Assembly: GCA_030141585.1 (NCBI GenBank)
Contig: JAQIFP010000057.1
Coordinates: 1 to 64,000 of the forward strand
Length of the DNA: 64,000 nt
DNA from: Ophryocystis elektroscirrha
Taxonomy: Eukaryota > Apicomplexa > Conoidasida > Neogregarinorida > Ophryocystidae
Reading direction: 5' to 3'
Below are positions 12,201 through 23,594 of the stretch, in pieces. Position 1 is the first letter of the stretch; each line of letters opens with the position of its first letter. A model generated the notes under the pieces. That model searched no databases. It was not told where the DNA came from and worked only from the letters and a program-made list of their open reading frames with translations. The position numbers and the translations under genes are program-made.

Positions 12201-13996
12201 TATTTTGTGAAAAATGATAGATAAAGAGATCAAATATGAATAAATCCAAAGAGCAATAAATGAATTGATATATATGAATATATTGTATATTTTAAATTAT
12301 AATATATGTGTATATAATATATTTGATGTATAATGTATACAATATATGATATATATAATATATGTAATATGTATAATATATATAATATATATAATATATA
12401 TAATATATATAATATATATAATATATATAATATATATAATATATTTAATAAATTTATTATATAATATAGTCTAATATATATATGTATATATATATTATAA
12501 TGTATAAAATATTTAATATATAATATAGCTTAGTATATATATAATATTTTTAGTATATTGTAATAACTATTTATTTTGCCTGAGTATAATACATTAAACA
12601 TACACACTCATTTTGAAATGAAGATTCATTGTATATAAGCTTTAGACTATCTTTCTATATAAGCATATTAACTAACTTCTTTAAGAACAGGTATATGAGC
12701 GTAGTGTTTAAAGCTGATAAGTTGGAGCTGTTTTATTTTATCGTAATATTTAATTTCTGCTTCATTTTTAGTGAGCGGAACTCCTGTGAATTCATCGACA
12801 CCGAAAGTTTCGTAGAAATTGATGATGATGGAGAACTGGCGTATAAGAGACGCTTCCTTATGATAAAATAATAAAGAGTTCCTTAGACGAACTAAAAGCT
12901 GATTTGCTCGAAGAAGAGGCAGAAAAAATCGTCTTGTAGGAAGTTGAGACAATAAATCTGAAATAAACTCCAAATATCTTTCGCAGTATAAAAATTGCTC
13001 GCTTTTATAAGCTCCGGTAGATTCATCATTTCTCAATATATCTTCTTCATATGTAGGTTTTTGTTCTAAGGAAAGGGAATGAGTAGCAGCATTATATAAA
13101 AAAGCTAAAGGCCAATCTTCTATTGGTGTATTTTCGATACATAAAGATCCCTTTTGTTTAATAATAATTACTTCTTTGGAAAGATCATTTTCGATGTTGC
13201 TGTTTATCAAATATTTTAAATTTTCTTCATTTAAACAAAACTCCGTTTCAAATTTTTGCAAAAATTGCTGTAATCCTAAATTTAAAGCACAAGCATCCAA
13301 ATATATGCATCGGTCTTTATACGTGATATCGAAATCATTCAATATTACTTTTTTTAGTATTTTTTCAGATAAAGGATTTTTGTCAGTATCGAGTGAATTA
13401 CGCTTTAGCAATTGTTTATAACGTTTTTTAATTGTTTTCCATATAGGTAACAAAGTATCATTATTAGACAGTAAATATTGCTGAGTTTCATTACTCAATA
13501 CACACCAGGTAGAAAGACCACACAAAGATAATATTAACTTACGCGCGGGTTTACATTCTAGAGATTGAAATATATATATAAACCATTGTACTATGACTGA
13601 TGCCTCTTTATAGCTTATTAAATCTATGTTTAAAAAGACTATCCAAGATCCATAGAATAAATAATTTAGCTTCTTTATATCGTCAACATTTTCATTAGAC
13701 TCTTCATTTACATTCAAAGTATTCCATACATCTAATCGTTGTCTAAATTTTTCATTAATTAAACATAATATTACTATTATGTTAATTTTTAGAGTTTCAA
13801 AAGAGTGAGTATGCTCTAATTTATTTAAACTTTTGGTGTAATTTGAATCCAAATACGGAACATTTAAGGGAAATTCATTCCATAATTCAGCTTCCAAAAT
13901 GTTACTAGACTCTAATTTGGTTATTACAGACAATTCAAAATTATTTGAGCTTATTTCATTAAATAATTGTTCTGTTTTATTTTTCGTTCTATTCAT
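6855..13996 (-). CDS. AQR: Aquarius intron-binding spliceosomal helicase
   Basis: A roughly 1,450-aa protein spread over at least 11 exons. The first exons are 13996-12677, 12034-10430, 10398-10231, 9971-9429 and one from 9392. The last intron (35 nt) leads to the tail SEQTTPPA and TAA at 6855. The N-terminal part has the Aquarius armadillo region ([20 protein letters not shown]). The beta-barrel/RecA part has [31 protein letters not shown] and Walker [10 protein letters not shown]. The other SF1 motifs are [45 protein letters not shown] and [16 protein letters not shown] (IBP160) is a component of activated spliceosomes. Introns of 31, 36, 33 and 35 nt were placed by frame; others, such as 12035-12676 and about 7800-8510, are long and AT-rich. 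About 125 extra acidic residues lie in the helicase region (see findings). Confidence 0.93.
7400..7421 (-). repeat. short (TA)n in an AQR intron
   Basis: Perfect TA run of about 22 nt between the exons encoding [15 protein letters not shown] and the [18 protein letters not shown] segment. Confidence 0.7.
7801..8510 (-). other. long AT-rich AQR intron
   Basis: About 700 nt between the exon ending LDAQG and the exon starting [12 protein letters not shown]. It is AT-rich with scattered TA runs. The open frame at 7897-8088 on the other strand is low-complexity, and nothing else is evident. Confidence 0.65.
9192..9230 (-). repeat. (TA)n in an AQR intron
   Basis: TA run of about 39 nt between the exon ending SSHMQI and the exon beginning [12 protein letters not shown]. 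Confidence 0.8.
12035..12676 (-). repeat. first AQR intron, (TAATATATA)n-type satellite
   Basis: 642-nt intron with a tandem array of a roughly 10-bp TAATATATAT unit at about 12340-12445 and a (TA)n at about 12130-12150. The flanking splice sites (GTTAGT and TTCAG as read on the minus strand) join phase-0 exons ending PVLKE and starting ISLGPVSS. Confidence 0.8.
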
Positions 13997-14495
13997 TTAA
14001 TGTTTTTATAGAAAAAAAAATTAAAAACAGGACAACCACTGAAAAACAAGACTAAAAAGCCTCCATTAAAACGTAGACCGCTTTATACACCTAAAAGAGT
14101 GGAATTATACAAATAAGCTTAATTAACTATTACTGTATACATATATATGTACATTGCATGTGTAATCTTATTTATTATAACATATTATAATGAATTATTC
14201 TTATGAATATATTTTATGTCAATATAAATATATATACACTTACAGCTGTCTACAGGAACTTAATATATATAACAAAGTAGCAGTATAAAGACTTATTAGT
14301 TAATATAATTCTTTCAATTAGTAAACAAGTAAATATTATTAATATTAAATAAATATGAATAATATTATTGAAAATAATTATAACATATATATATGTATGT
14401 ATAAAAGAATTAATACGAGCAATATAAACAATTACACTTATATAAATAAAACTTGAAATTTTATATAAATCTTTATTAATACTAAGTTAACTTTA
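13997..14495. other. intergenic region between Sec24 and AQR
   Basis: About 500 nt of AT-rich sequence between two minus-strand genes (end of Sec24, start of AQR). The piece nearest AQR (14030-14120) is somewhat less AT-rich and may be the AQR 5' leader or promoter. No coding frame or RNA gene is seen. Confidence 0.5.
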
Positions 14496-15299
14496 TTATA
14501 TATGCATCGTAATTATTATATAATTTTTTTTATTGTATTTGATTATTACTCGACAGAGATACTCAACGTATCCTTCCTCAAAGTTGTAACTATTTTCGAC
14601 AAGTCGGGATAAGAAATGACTTTCTTCAAGAGTTTTGGCTTGTATAAGTCTCACAGGTTGCCAAGGAAAAGTTGAGTTTTTTAAGTAGTTCAGTTGCGTA
14701 AAAACATTTGAGATTCTTCCTGTATATATAAATGAATATTAAGTTTAACCTTACTTCCTAATTCTCCTGGAAGCGCATGTACATCTAGATATATATTTTC
14801 ATGATTTTGTGATAATATATGACCAAATAGCTAATAAAATTACCATGTATATATAAATATTCTAACTTGTTGTTTAATACTAAAATCCACGTCTTCTCCT
14901 ACATACATCAAGTAATTTACACCATCGTCCAGTAGATAAATGCCGTCTGACATTAATAAAGTGCCATCGCATTGTATGAGTTGAGGTAAGTAATATTCAT
15001 CATCTAATGGTGTCAAATCTCCCATCTACAAAGTATTAATATTTACCGAAATTTAATACAAAATTATATTAATCATTTTATTAATAATGCATTATACAGG
15101 TATATATAGACATTTGAACGTTTTAGAATATAATAAATTCATATATTTCCAATTTCTTAATACTAATAATTATAATAATCAATATTATAATAATAATATT
15201 AATATTAATTAATATAACAATAATAATAATTATTATAATAATAATATAATAAGAATTAGAATAATTATAATTTTAAATATTAGGGCGTATGTATGTATG

Positions 15300-15333
<34 letters not shown>

Positions 15334-18300
15334 TGTATGTATGTATGTATGTATGTATGTATGTATGTATGTATGTATGTATGTATGTATGTATGTATGT
15401 ATGTATGTATGTATGTATGTATGTATGTATAAATAAATAATATTAAATGATGCGCGTAAATACATATAGATATTTTATTAGATTTGTATAGCTATATATA
15501 ACATTAAATTGTACCGAACTATAAACTGTATAAAAACCGAATCACGTTTCAAATGAAAGAGGTTTTTTATATAAATTTATTACTCGTTTTAACTTTTCGT
15601 TATTCACAGAAGTCCTATGAAGAACAAAAATTCTTGGGTAAATCCATAGCAAAAATTGGTTCAATGGCATATTAAGAAGCTTCAAGATTAAGTAGCATCT
15701 TTCATCTGTTATTTCTAAGCATTTTTGACCTCTTAGAGCCTGAGATAAAGCATTTTACACAAAATAGCTGCTAATCAATAAATCTAAGTAATTTTTGCAT
15801 AATGCAATACCGGGTGTTTGTATAATGATGATAAATAAAGAGCTAAATCTTTTAATGTATCAGGTAATATCAATTGACCACTTGAAGCCGTAGCGGCGCA
15901 CTAAAAATATGAATATATTTGTTGCACAGTTACATGTAAGCGATAAGCAAATAAAAGCTGAACAAAATGATTGGTAACGGTTTCTTTCCAGCCCATAAGT
16001 TTTCCAGTACAAATGTTTTCAAGTATATATCTTTATTAACAAATTTTGAGCAACAGTGTAAGTCTTACCGGACAAAGTACGCTAGAACAACTTCAACACT
16101 ACTATATCGAAATAATGTACTGAGAGAAGTTGTAGTTTCGAGAACGAGTGTACATTTCCGTATACGTCTATAACCTTCCCAGGTGGTGTAAACTACAGAG
16201 CATTGAATTAACACGTATCTATCATCTTCATGTAGCCTGAAATAAATTAACTAATTAGTGATATACATAAATTAAAAAAAAATATAACTAAATTACTATT
16301 ATTATTTATACTAAAATAAATAATTTCATATAATAAAATAAATATATTATAAATTTATATATTTATATAAATATATTTAGTATATATTTATATAAATATA
16401 TTTAGTATATATTTATATAAATATATTTAGTATATATTTATTATAAATTTATATTATACATTTATATTATATATTATTATTATTATATATTATTATTTAT
16501 ATATTATTCAGTAATATAGATATATTTTACGTATTCATTATCATTAATATGTTTATTTGCTTACTCTCCTTTATGACGCAGCTCAAATAACAACATAGTG
16601 TCAGAATCCATTCGAGGTATTTGAAGTAAAGAAGGAACTTTATACAATTTAGCAAGATTTTGATTTTGTGTGGGAATTATGGTAGAACAGTTGTAGGCTT
16701 TTAAAACGTCTAAGCCACGAGAAACTTGTATCTTGAATCTGCAATTGAACGCTACAGGTTTTACAAAAGTATTTATTAAATCCGTAGACATACGAGGATA
16801 TATTCTGCACCAAAATAATTATTTATTTAACAATAAATAATAATAATAACAATAAATTAATAATTATTTATTTGATAAGAAATAATCTATTGACTAATTT
16901 CTCAAAGTTACATACACAAGTGAATTGTCGACTGATTTACATGGCATATCATAATAAAAATATAATATATTATATTTTAAAGGCAATAATTTTTACTGTA
17001 TGTAAGGTATTCTATGTATATATATCTCACGCAGAAGGTATGGAATCATAAAAATAACATTTGCCTCCAGTTCTATTCGAGATATTGGATAAGACTTCAA
17101 GATGCATCTGCGATTTAAGCATAGGCACCGTATATACATCAACACATATAGAATTCTGATTACATTTCACTGAAAGATCATCATAGAAAGTATTCTGCAT
17201 TAAAGTTGTGTTTAAAATAATAAATTACTAAAGATTTGGGTAAAGAAAAAGAACCTTTGATACTGTTAAGAGACTTTTCATCTAAAGAACCTAAACCTAA
17301 ATTCGGGTAAGAAGAGTAAAACATGTTAAGGATTCCACCACTTTTATTATCTTTTATTAAATCTATAGCACAGCTAAGAGCGGAATTTCCGCAACTTTGA
17401 GGTGACTTTGATTGCAGTTGGAGTTGACAATTAGTTCTAATAAAATTAATTATACTGTAGATTTTGTCTTTATCTGTTCCACATAGTATATTGTTAGGTA
17501 GAGGCATGAAGGGACTCTCTAAGTCATTAACTACAAGTACCTAATAATATTATGTTCTATTATGACTCCAATATATATATCAATACCAAAATTAGCTATT
17601 ACTTACATTAAAATAGTTTTGATTTATTGGATAGAAATTAATTTGATCACTAAATGTCAATATACAAACTTTAACACCATTCGGTATAAAGGGAATACTG
17701 TATTCAATGGCATCTAGATATAATTTTACAGAATCTAAAAATAAATAATAATAATAATAATATAATTATATATATATATATATAATTATTGAAATAATTA
17801 TAAGGTTGCTGAATATATTACTTGTTTTAAGCGCAAAATAAGAAACATCTATCACAAAGCAGCAGATTGGTAAATTTTTAGAAATAGGAACGGGACATCG
17901 TTGAGAGTATTCCATATTATCATCGAGTGAGTCCTCAGAAGCAACATAATCGATGGTGCCTTTATAAAATTCGTTGAACTCTGGAGGTTTATTGCGCAAC
18001 TCTTCATTATTCCGCTGCGTCCGGGAAAGTGGGATTTGGGACAAGAGATTTCTATAATGATCGGGAACAGGATAATCAAAGCCGCAAAAATTACATGATA
18101 CGGTTGATTGACTGACAATAGTAACATGAGGATTTATATAAGCTTGACAGTGTGGACATTTCATCGGTCCACTTGAGGAAGAATATTCAGGGACAAAATG
18201 GGAGCCTTTGTTAAAATTTAACTAAATAAATTGTGTTTTAAGATAAGTGACTTGTTGTAATTACATATAAATTTTGCTACTCAATTAAATATATTACAGT

Positions 18301-19818
18301 ATACAATTTTATATAAATTTTTATTATTTATTAAGTTTGTGTAAATATATATATATATATATATTTATAGAATTAATTTATATAAGTTGTATTTATATAA
18401 TTGATATATTTTTTAACTTGCATAATAAAGATTTTGCTAGATAATTTTATATGTATTTTGAGCTTTATATTATAATTAAATAGTATCAATTATTTGCAGT
18501 TTATTCAAATATATATTTAATAGATCTTTCAGATATAAAGGTGTTTTAACACTTGTTTCATTATTACCAAAGGAACCGGTTCTTCATAATTAGATAAAAT
18601 AGGAAACATTTGGACAGAGCAGACGAAAGGAATTTTAGAGGTTTTCAGTGTGATTGAAGATTGTGGTATTTGGTTGATACTGCACCGCATAAATCGGCAA
18701 GTTGAGTTTTCTTTATCGAATACTGAAAAATTACTTAACACATGAGGAGGTAAAAAATAACGATCTGAGGTGTATTTTTTGCCTCCTTTTTCTGTTGCTG
18801 GTTCAACACCGACAAAAGGACGAGGGAGTGTGGATGGATCAATTTTTTGTTCATTATATTTAATTAAAGGTTTTGGTTTAATATTTGAGATTTCATGATG
18901 TGCGTTATTTTTGATAATTAAAGAAGGCTTTTTAATTTCAATGTCTTTAACACTGGAGTGAGGCAAGTTTGATGCTAATTTAGCAGTGCTTATAGAACTT
19001 TTTTTATTTTGTAAGTAAGGTTTATGTATAGTCAAAGGTTTAAGCGGAAATTTAGAATCGTTAAATGAAGATTTTATCGTTTCTTCAGATGCAAATTTGG
19101 GCTTAGAAAGTAGCAATTTTTGTGGATATGGCGATTCTTTTTGACTAGGTGCAATATTTTTTAAGCTATCGGCAGATTTTGGGACATTTTCTGAAGAAGA
19201 TTCCAAACACTGTATTATGGGTTTCTTGAAGCCTTGTTTCCACATATTCGAAAAAGATTCATCTTTTGATTTCGGTAGCTCTTTTAAAGTTTCTAAAGGG
19301 AACTTAAAATGATCTGAATGTTCTTTTGCGACTTTAAAATGCCAATTATTAGCTTCAAATTGTTTTGGAGTAGCTTCTGGACACTTCGAAAAATTACTTG
19401 ATACTATTTTATGATTCGGTTCATACGAGTTTCGCATGTATTCAGACTTATGAACTGGAGAGTGCAGGTTTTTTCGGAAAGAAGGCTCGAAATTATTATT
19501 TGTTGAAAACTTTCCATAACATGGAGAATATACGGGAGATTTTTGTTTTAAAGAGGGAGTTGTAAAATTATTTTTGCAGACCGGCTCAGAGATTTTGGGC
19601 GATAGAGGTGATTTTTGTGCAATTGGTGACACTTTGTTAACAAGCTTAAGATTTCTTACTTCTTCATTTTCCCAATAGTCTCCCGTTTCTATATTCCAAT
19701 CTTTTTCAGTTTCTGAAGCAGAATTGTTTGGAGGACAATATAGTGCAAAAGCAGGAATCATTATTAATTTTCGAGCATTTATTTGTCGTAAATAATTATA
19801 TTGTATGATATCATGCAA
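14496..19818 (-). CDS. SEC24: COPII coat subunit Sec24
   Basis: Multi-exon gene. The first exon (about 19818-18545) encodes a low-complexity Pro/Lys/Ser-rich N-terminus, followed by YFLPPHVLSNFSVFD and the start of the beta-sandwich (CRFMRCSINQIPQSS). The next exon carries the zinc finger CPHCQAYINPHVT...CNFCGF and the trunk start LPICCFVIDVSYFAL. Later exons give the trunk, the helical region and the gelsolin-like end (MSDGIYLLDDGVNYLMYVGE). The last exon contains FLSRLVENSYNFEEGYVEYL, ending in TAA at 14496. Sec24 is the cargo-binding inner coat subunit of COPII vesicles budding from the ER. The order and spacing fit the family. The start could be the internal methionine in MIPAFALYCPP instead of the first ATG. 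Several introns are long and satellite-filled, for example 15040-15540. Confidence 0.9.
15288..15430 (-). repeat. (ATGT)n tetranucleotide microsatellite in a Sec24 intron
   Basis: About 35 near-perfect ATGT repeats, broken once by a TATATG. The reverse strand gives a spurious frame of repeated Tyr-Ile-His-Thr. Confidence 0.95.
16366..16445 (-). repeat. 25-bp tandem repeat in a Sec24 intron
   Basis: About three copies of a 25-bp unit of the form TTATATAAATATATTTAGTA plus TATAT, in a purely A/T intron stretch (about 16260-16560). Confidence 0.8.
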
Positions 19819-19982
19819 TAATGTAAATTAATAAATAAGATAGGTGGTCCTTTTATTTACAAAGTTTTTATATATAATCTGTTCACACTAATACTCGTTG
19901 TTTTAGAGCTTAAATGAATAAATTTGATAGGTCCTGAGTTGTTTTAGTTGAACCTAGTATATAAAGACAGTTAGAGTTGGTA

Positions 19983-21711
19983 ATGGAGTATAATATTGAA
20001 GGCTTAGGTTCATATTGCGCTTTTCTAAATAAGCATATAACCGACATAAATCATGTGAATCCAGCTAAAAATCTCGATTTATTTTACACAACAATAACTA
20101 ACACATTTGAGCCTAAGTTAAATCCAATATCGAAGGATGAAATTTTACTTTCAAAGAAACATGATACAACTATATCACTACCATTTAAATTGAATCTAGA
20201 CAATTATAAATCTGATTTTGAATTATGGTTATATTGGCTTAAAAGTAAAATGAAAACAAATATTTTGATTTACGGCATTGGCTCAAAATTACCTATTTTA
20301 AACTATTTTACAGAAAATTATTTAAAGTATGTTTTAAAAGCGGGTTTACACACAAAAATAATTAAATCATTATTTTTTTACAGGGAAAATTTTAGTATTA
20401 TTAGTATCTTTAACGGTTTTGATCGTGATTGTTCTTTAAACGAATTTTTATTGGATACGGTTATGCATGTTAGTGAAAAAAAAAAACTCAATTTCGATGA
20501 TACTCAAATACCTCGTACAGTCGACAAATTGACTAAGGTGCTTTGATAAACAATAAAAGATATGTTTTGCAGTTTCTGTGCAACTTAATTTTCGATAAAA
20601 AAACGAATGTTGAGTTTTCAGATATATGTTTTATAATACACAATATAGACCATCCTAATTTGGTAAAGTACCAATCAAACTTGGCACAGCTTGCGTATTT
20701 GAACAATGTAACTGAATGGAAACAGTTGAATTTTGCTAAAGGTGTCTTTTGTTTGCTCTGCATATAATTGGCTCTATCCTTCTATATGGAGTTTATCTGA
20801 TATTGATGCCTTTAACTTTTATCATTTGCATGTTCCAACTCCTCTTCCTTTTGAGTAAATACTTTAAGCGACCTCATAATCATTGAAGTCAGGAATGCGA
20901 CGTGAAATCATCTACAGATTGGACTGCTAATGAAAATACATCAAAAGTAATAACTTTTGAGGAAGCGCAAGCGGCGCTTTCTATGCTTCCTCCAAAATGT
21001 TCGGAACTAGTCTGTTGTATCGCAACGCATCTCTGCGCATCCTATGATGAATTGGATCCTACTAATTGGTCGGTGCAAGACTAATGTATACTAAACTAAT
21101 TATAATTCACTAATATTATACAATTCGTACATATGCATATAAATCTCAATATCTGTAATTCAATTTAATATTTCATATACATACATATACATATATATAT
21201 ATATATATATATGTATATGAAATATTAGTTGAAGTATGTGTTTCCACTTAGAGATATACTGGTCTGCATATAACATATATATGACCATACAATCAGATTT
21301 GTTAATATATAAATACAAGTAGATTTTATATGTATATGTAAGTATACATATACATATATATATGTTACATAGTAGCAGCCCTGATTGAATAGTTTGGAAT
21401 ATTTACATTATATATTGAATAAAGTGTATCAATTTTTTTTTTAAAAAGTTCAGGCCTTCAATTGATTCAAATGAATGTTTTGAGAAAGTTATGGACGAAT
21501 TGATTTACACGGACAAACAAAAATTTGATGCTGCTATACAAGAACTTACAGATCATAAAATTGTTCGAGTAATGGAAAAAACCCAACGTATTCAGTTAAC
21601 GGTTCCAAAGTACAAATGATAGAATTAATTAATTTTTGTAGAAAAATAATTGATGAGATTTTTCTGGAGCTTGGAGAAAAACATTCTGATTCAGAAGAAT
21701 CAAGTGAATAA
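19983..21711 (+). CDS. ORC2: origin recognition complex subunit 2
   Basis: Exons placed by frame: 19983-20326, 20384-20537, 20573-20707, 20742-20854, 20889 to about 21080, then about 21449-21617 and a last exon ending in TAA at 21709-21711. Introns are 57, 35, 34 and 34 nt, one long (about 370 nt, TA-rich) and 32 nt. Recognisable blocks are FELWLYWLKSKMKTNILIYG (ORC2 FLHKWLFQLKLGFSVLLYGLGSK region), IFNGF, FIIHNIDHPNL, the winged-helix region FEEAQAALSMLPP and FDAAIQELTDHKIVR. ORC2 is a core subunit of the replication-origin-binding complex. At about 390 aa it is much shorter than the 577-aa human protein because it lacks the disordered N-terminal third. I start at the ATG at 19983; the frame upstream has only a TTG. 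Confidence 0.85.
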
Positions 21712-21716
21712 GTCAA

Positions 21717-21967
21717 TTATTTGATGAAGGGAAAATCTTTTAATAAATACTTTGGAGGTACGTTTGTTAGTAAATTGCAAATTCGTTTTTCCAAATCAGG
21801 GTTGAAAGGTATATTATCGTCATTCATATTCTTGTAATCTAAAAGTCCTTCTATAATGACTTCCATTTCCTTAAGAAAAAAGCGCAAATGTATTGAAAAA
21901 TTTGATTACTATTAAACAAGTTGGCTACAATTATTGTAAACTATATATCATTGAAAAGTGAAAAGAA

Positions 21968-22025
<58 letters not shown>

Positions 22026-22553
22026 GTATATATATGTATATATGTATATGTATATATATATTTGTTAAAAGCGTTGCTTAATAGTATTAAAGACTACCTT
22101 ATTGATGACAGTTTCTTTGTCGTTGGGTATCTCAAGTGTATCCTCTTCATTTAGAGAGAGCAAGGCAGACATTAAACTCATTTGCAAAACGCCAATTTTA
22201 TTTTTAAGAGTATTTTTAGCGAGAGATATAGCATCCGAAAACTTATTGTTATTTTGAACGTAATTAAGTAACATTGCTATAGAATAGCTGCCATTTATGT
22301 CCCGTATTTTTTGTATTATATCAGGAGATAGAATCACACTTTGTTTGTCAAACTGATCAATTGTATTCATTTCTGTTTGCGATTCATCATTTAAAAACGA
22401 TAAATGCTGTGGTAATAAGCCCTCATTTCTCTCTAAAATAGCTGGTTTTATTATATTGAACATATCTCGAATAGTTCCGCATTTTTCCTCAGAAGCAAAA
22501 ATATAAAATGTTTCATCTGAGTTGTCATCAATTATACTATGACATGAATACAT
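21717..22553 (-). CDS. unknown helical protein, two exons
   Basis: Exon 1 (22553 to about 22068) starts MYSCHSIIDDNSDETFYIFA and continues through a helical stretch YSIAMLLNYVQNNN...LMSALLSL. A long intron of about 200 nt containing a (TA)n block separates it from exon 2 (about 21871-21717), which begins EMEVIIEGLLDYKNMNDDN and ends PPKYLLKDFPFIK with TAA. The junction is phase 0 with good GT/AG. Total length is about 213 aa. No signal peptide or membrane segment is visible. I could not assign a family; the helical content and size would suit a subunit of a larger complex. Its stop lies only 5 nt beyond the stop of ORC2 on the opposite strand. Confidence 0.65.
21973..22019 (-). repeat. (TA)n in the intron of the 21.7-22.6 kb gene
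   Basis: TA run of about 47 nt followed by interrupted TATATG repeats to about 22060. Confidence 0.85.
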
Positions 22554-23425
22554 AACGATGTCTTAAACTACATTCTGTTAAGTATTCTTATAAACGTGGC
22601 ATATTTTATAATTGTATCTGTATACCTATTCTAAATTCATATGTGTATATTTTATTTTTTTCGAGTTAAATTAAATATAAAATTGTTGAAATTTTGAATA
22701 TTATTGAAATTTATTATCTGTTTGAAGGTATTTTATGTTTGAGAACACTATTTAATGACTAATTCTAGTAATTTGAATTAATGCCTTTTATATCCAAATA
22801 ATAGGTGCGAACATAGTTTGGGGGAAAAAATGCTACAATTTTTTTTTTTTAACTTTATAGATAGCATAAAAAACATGTAATACAGAATAATTTATGTTTG
22901 CCAAAAAATAAATCAACAAAACAGCTGTCAAAAGAGTAAGTTTATTTACAAGAACATATAACAATTTTATCATTTTTAAACGTTACATCTTATTCAGCGG
23001 TAAAATAAATTTTCAAGATTGCTTAGACAGCGTATGCAGCGTTAAAGTACTGTGCCTACTGTTACACTAATAGCTTTTTATCCAACTCATAGGTAATATA
23101 CAAATTTCCAATAATAAAATAATGAACTTTCTAGTAAATTACTTGAATTATTGATTATTTATATAACTTGTTGAGTATTGATAGAACAGTTGGGTAATTG
23201 TAAAATACGTTGATATTGTATTTTGTAACATTTTATTACTGATCATATACATTGTTGATATATAATACTTGTATCTATCGTGCTTTGTTTATTTGAATGG
23301 ATATACAACCTATATACTAGCTTATACATGTGTGTGTGTATTTACTTATATAACACATGAGCGTGTATTACATGTTTATATACAATACATAACATACACA
23401 TTTTTTTAATAGTCTAAAAATATAT

Positions 23426-23460
<35 letters not shown>

Positions 23461-23594
23461 ATAAATTTTATAAGGAAGTAGAATATTTTCAAATATAGTA
23501 TATATGTAATTATAGATATATATTATGTATATATAATACATATATTTTGACAAGAATAATTATTACGTAGTATTTACATATATTTTTCGTGTAG
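22554..23594. other. long divergent intergenic region upstream of PDC
   Basis: About 1 kb between an unknown minus-strand gene and pyruvate decarboxylase. It contains poly-T runs, a (TA)16 block at about 23427-23458 and a less AT-rich patch at about 23000-23090. I see no coding frame, tRNA or convincing structured RNA. It is one of the few roomy upstream regions in this compact window. Confidence 0.5.

Noticed and set aside
22554..23594. A non-coding RNA gene in the long region upstream of PDC
   Set aside because: The less AT-rich patch near 23000-23090 forms no structure I could pair convincingly and has no Pol III boxes.
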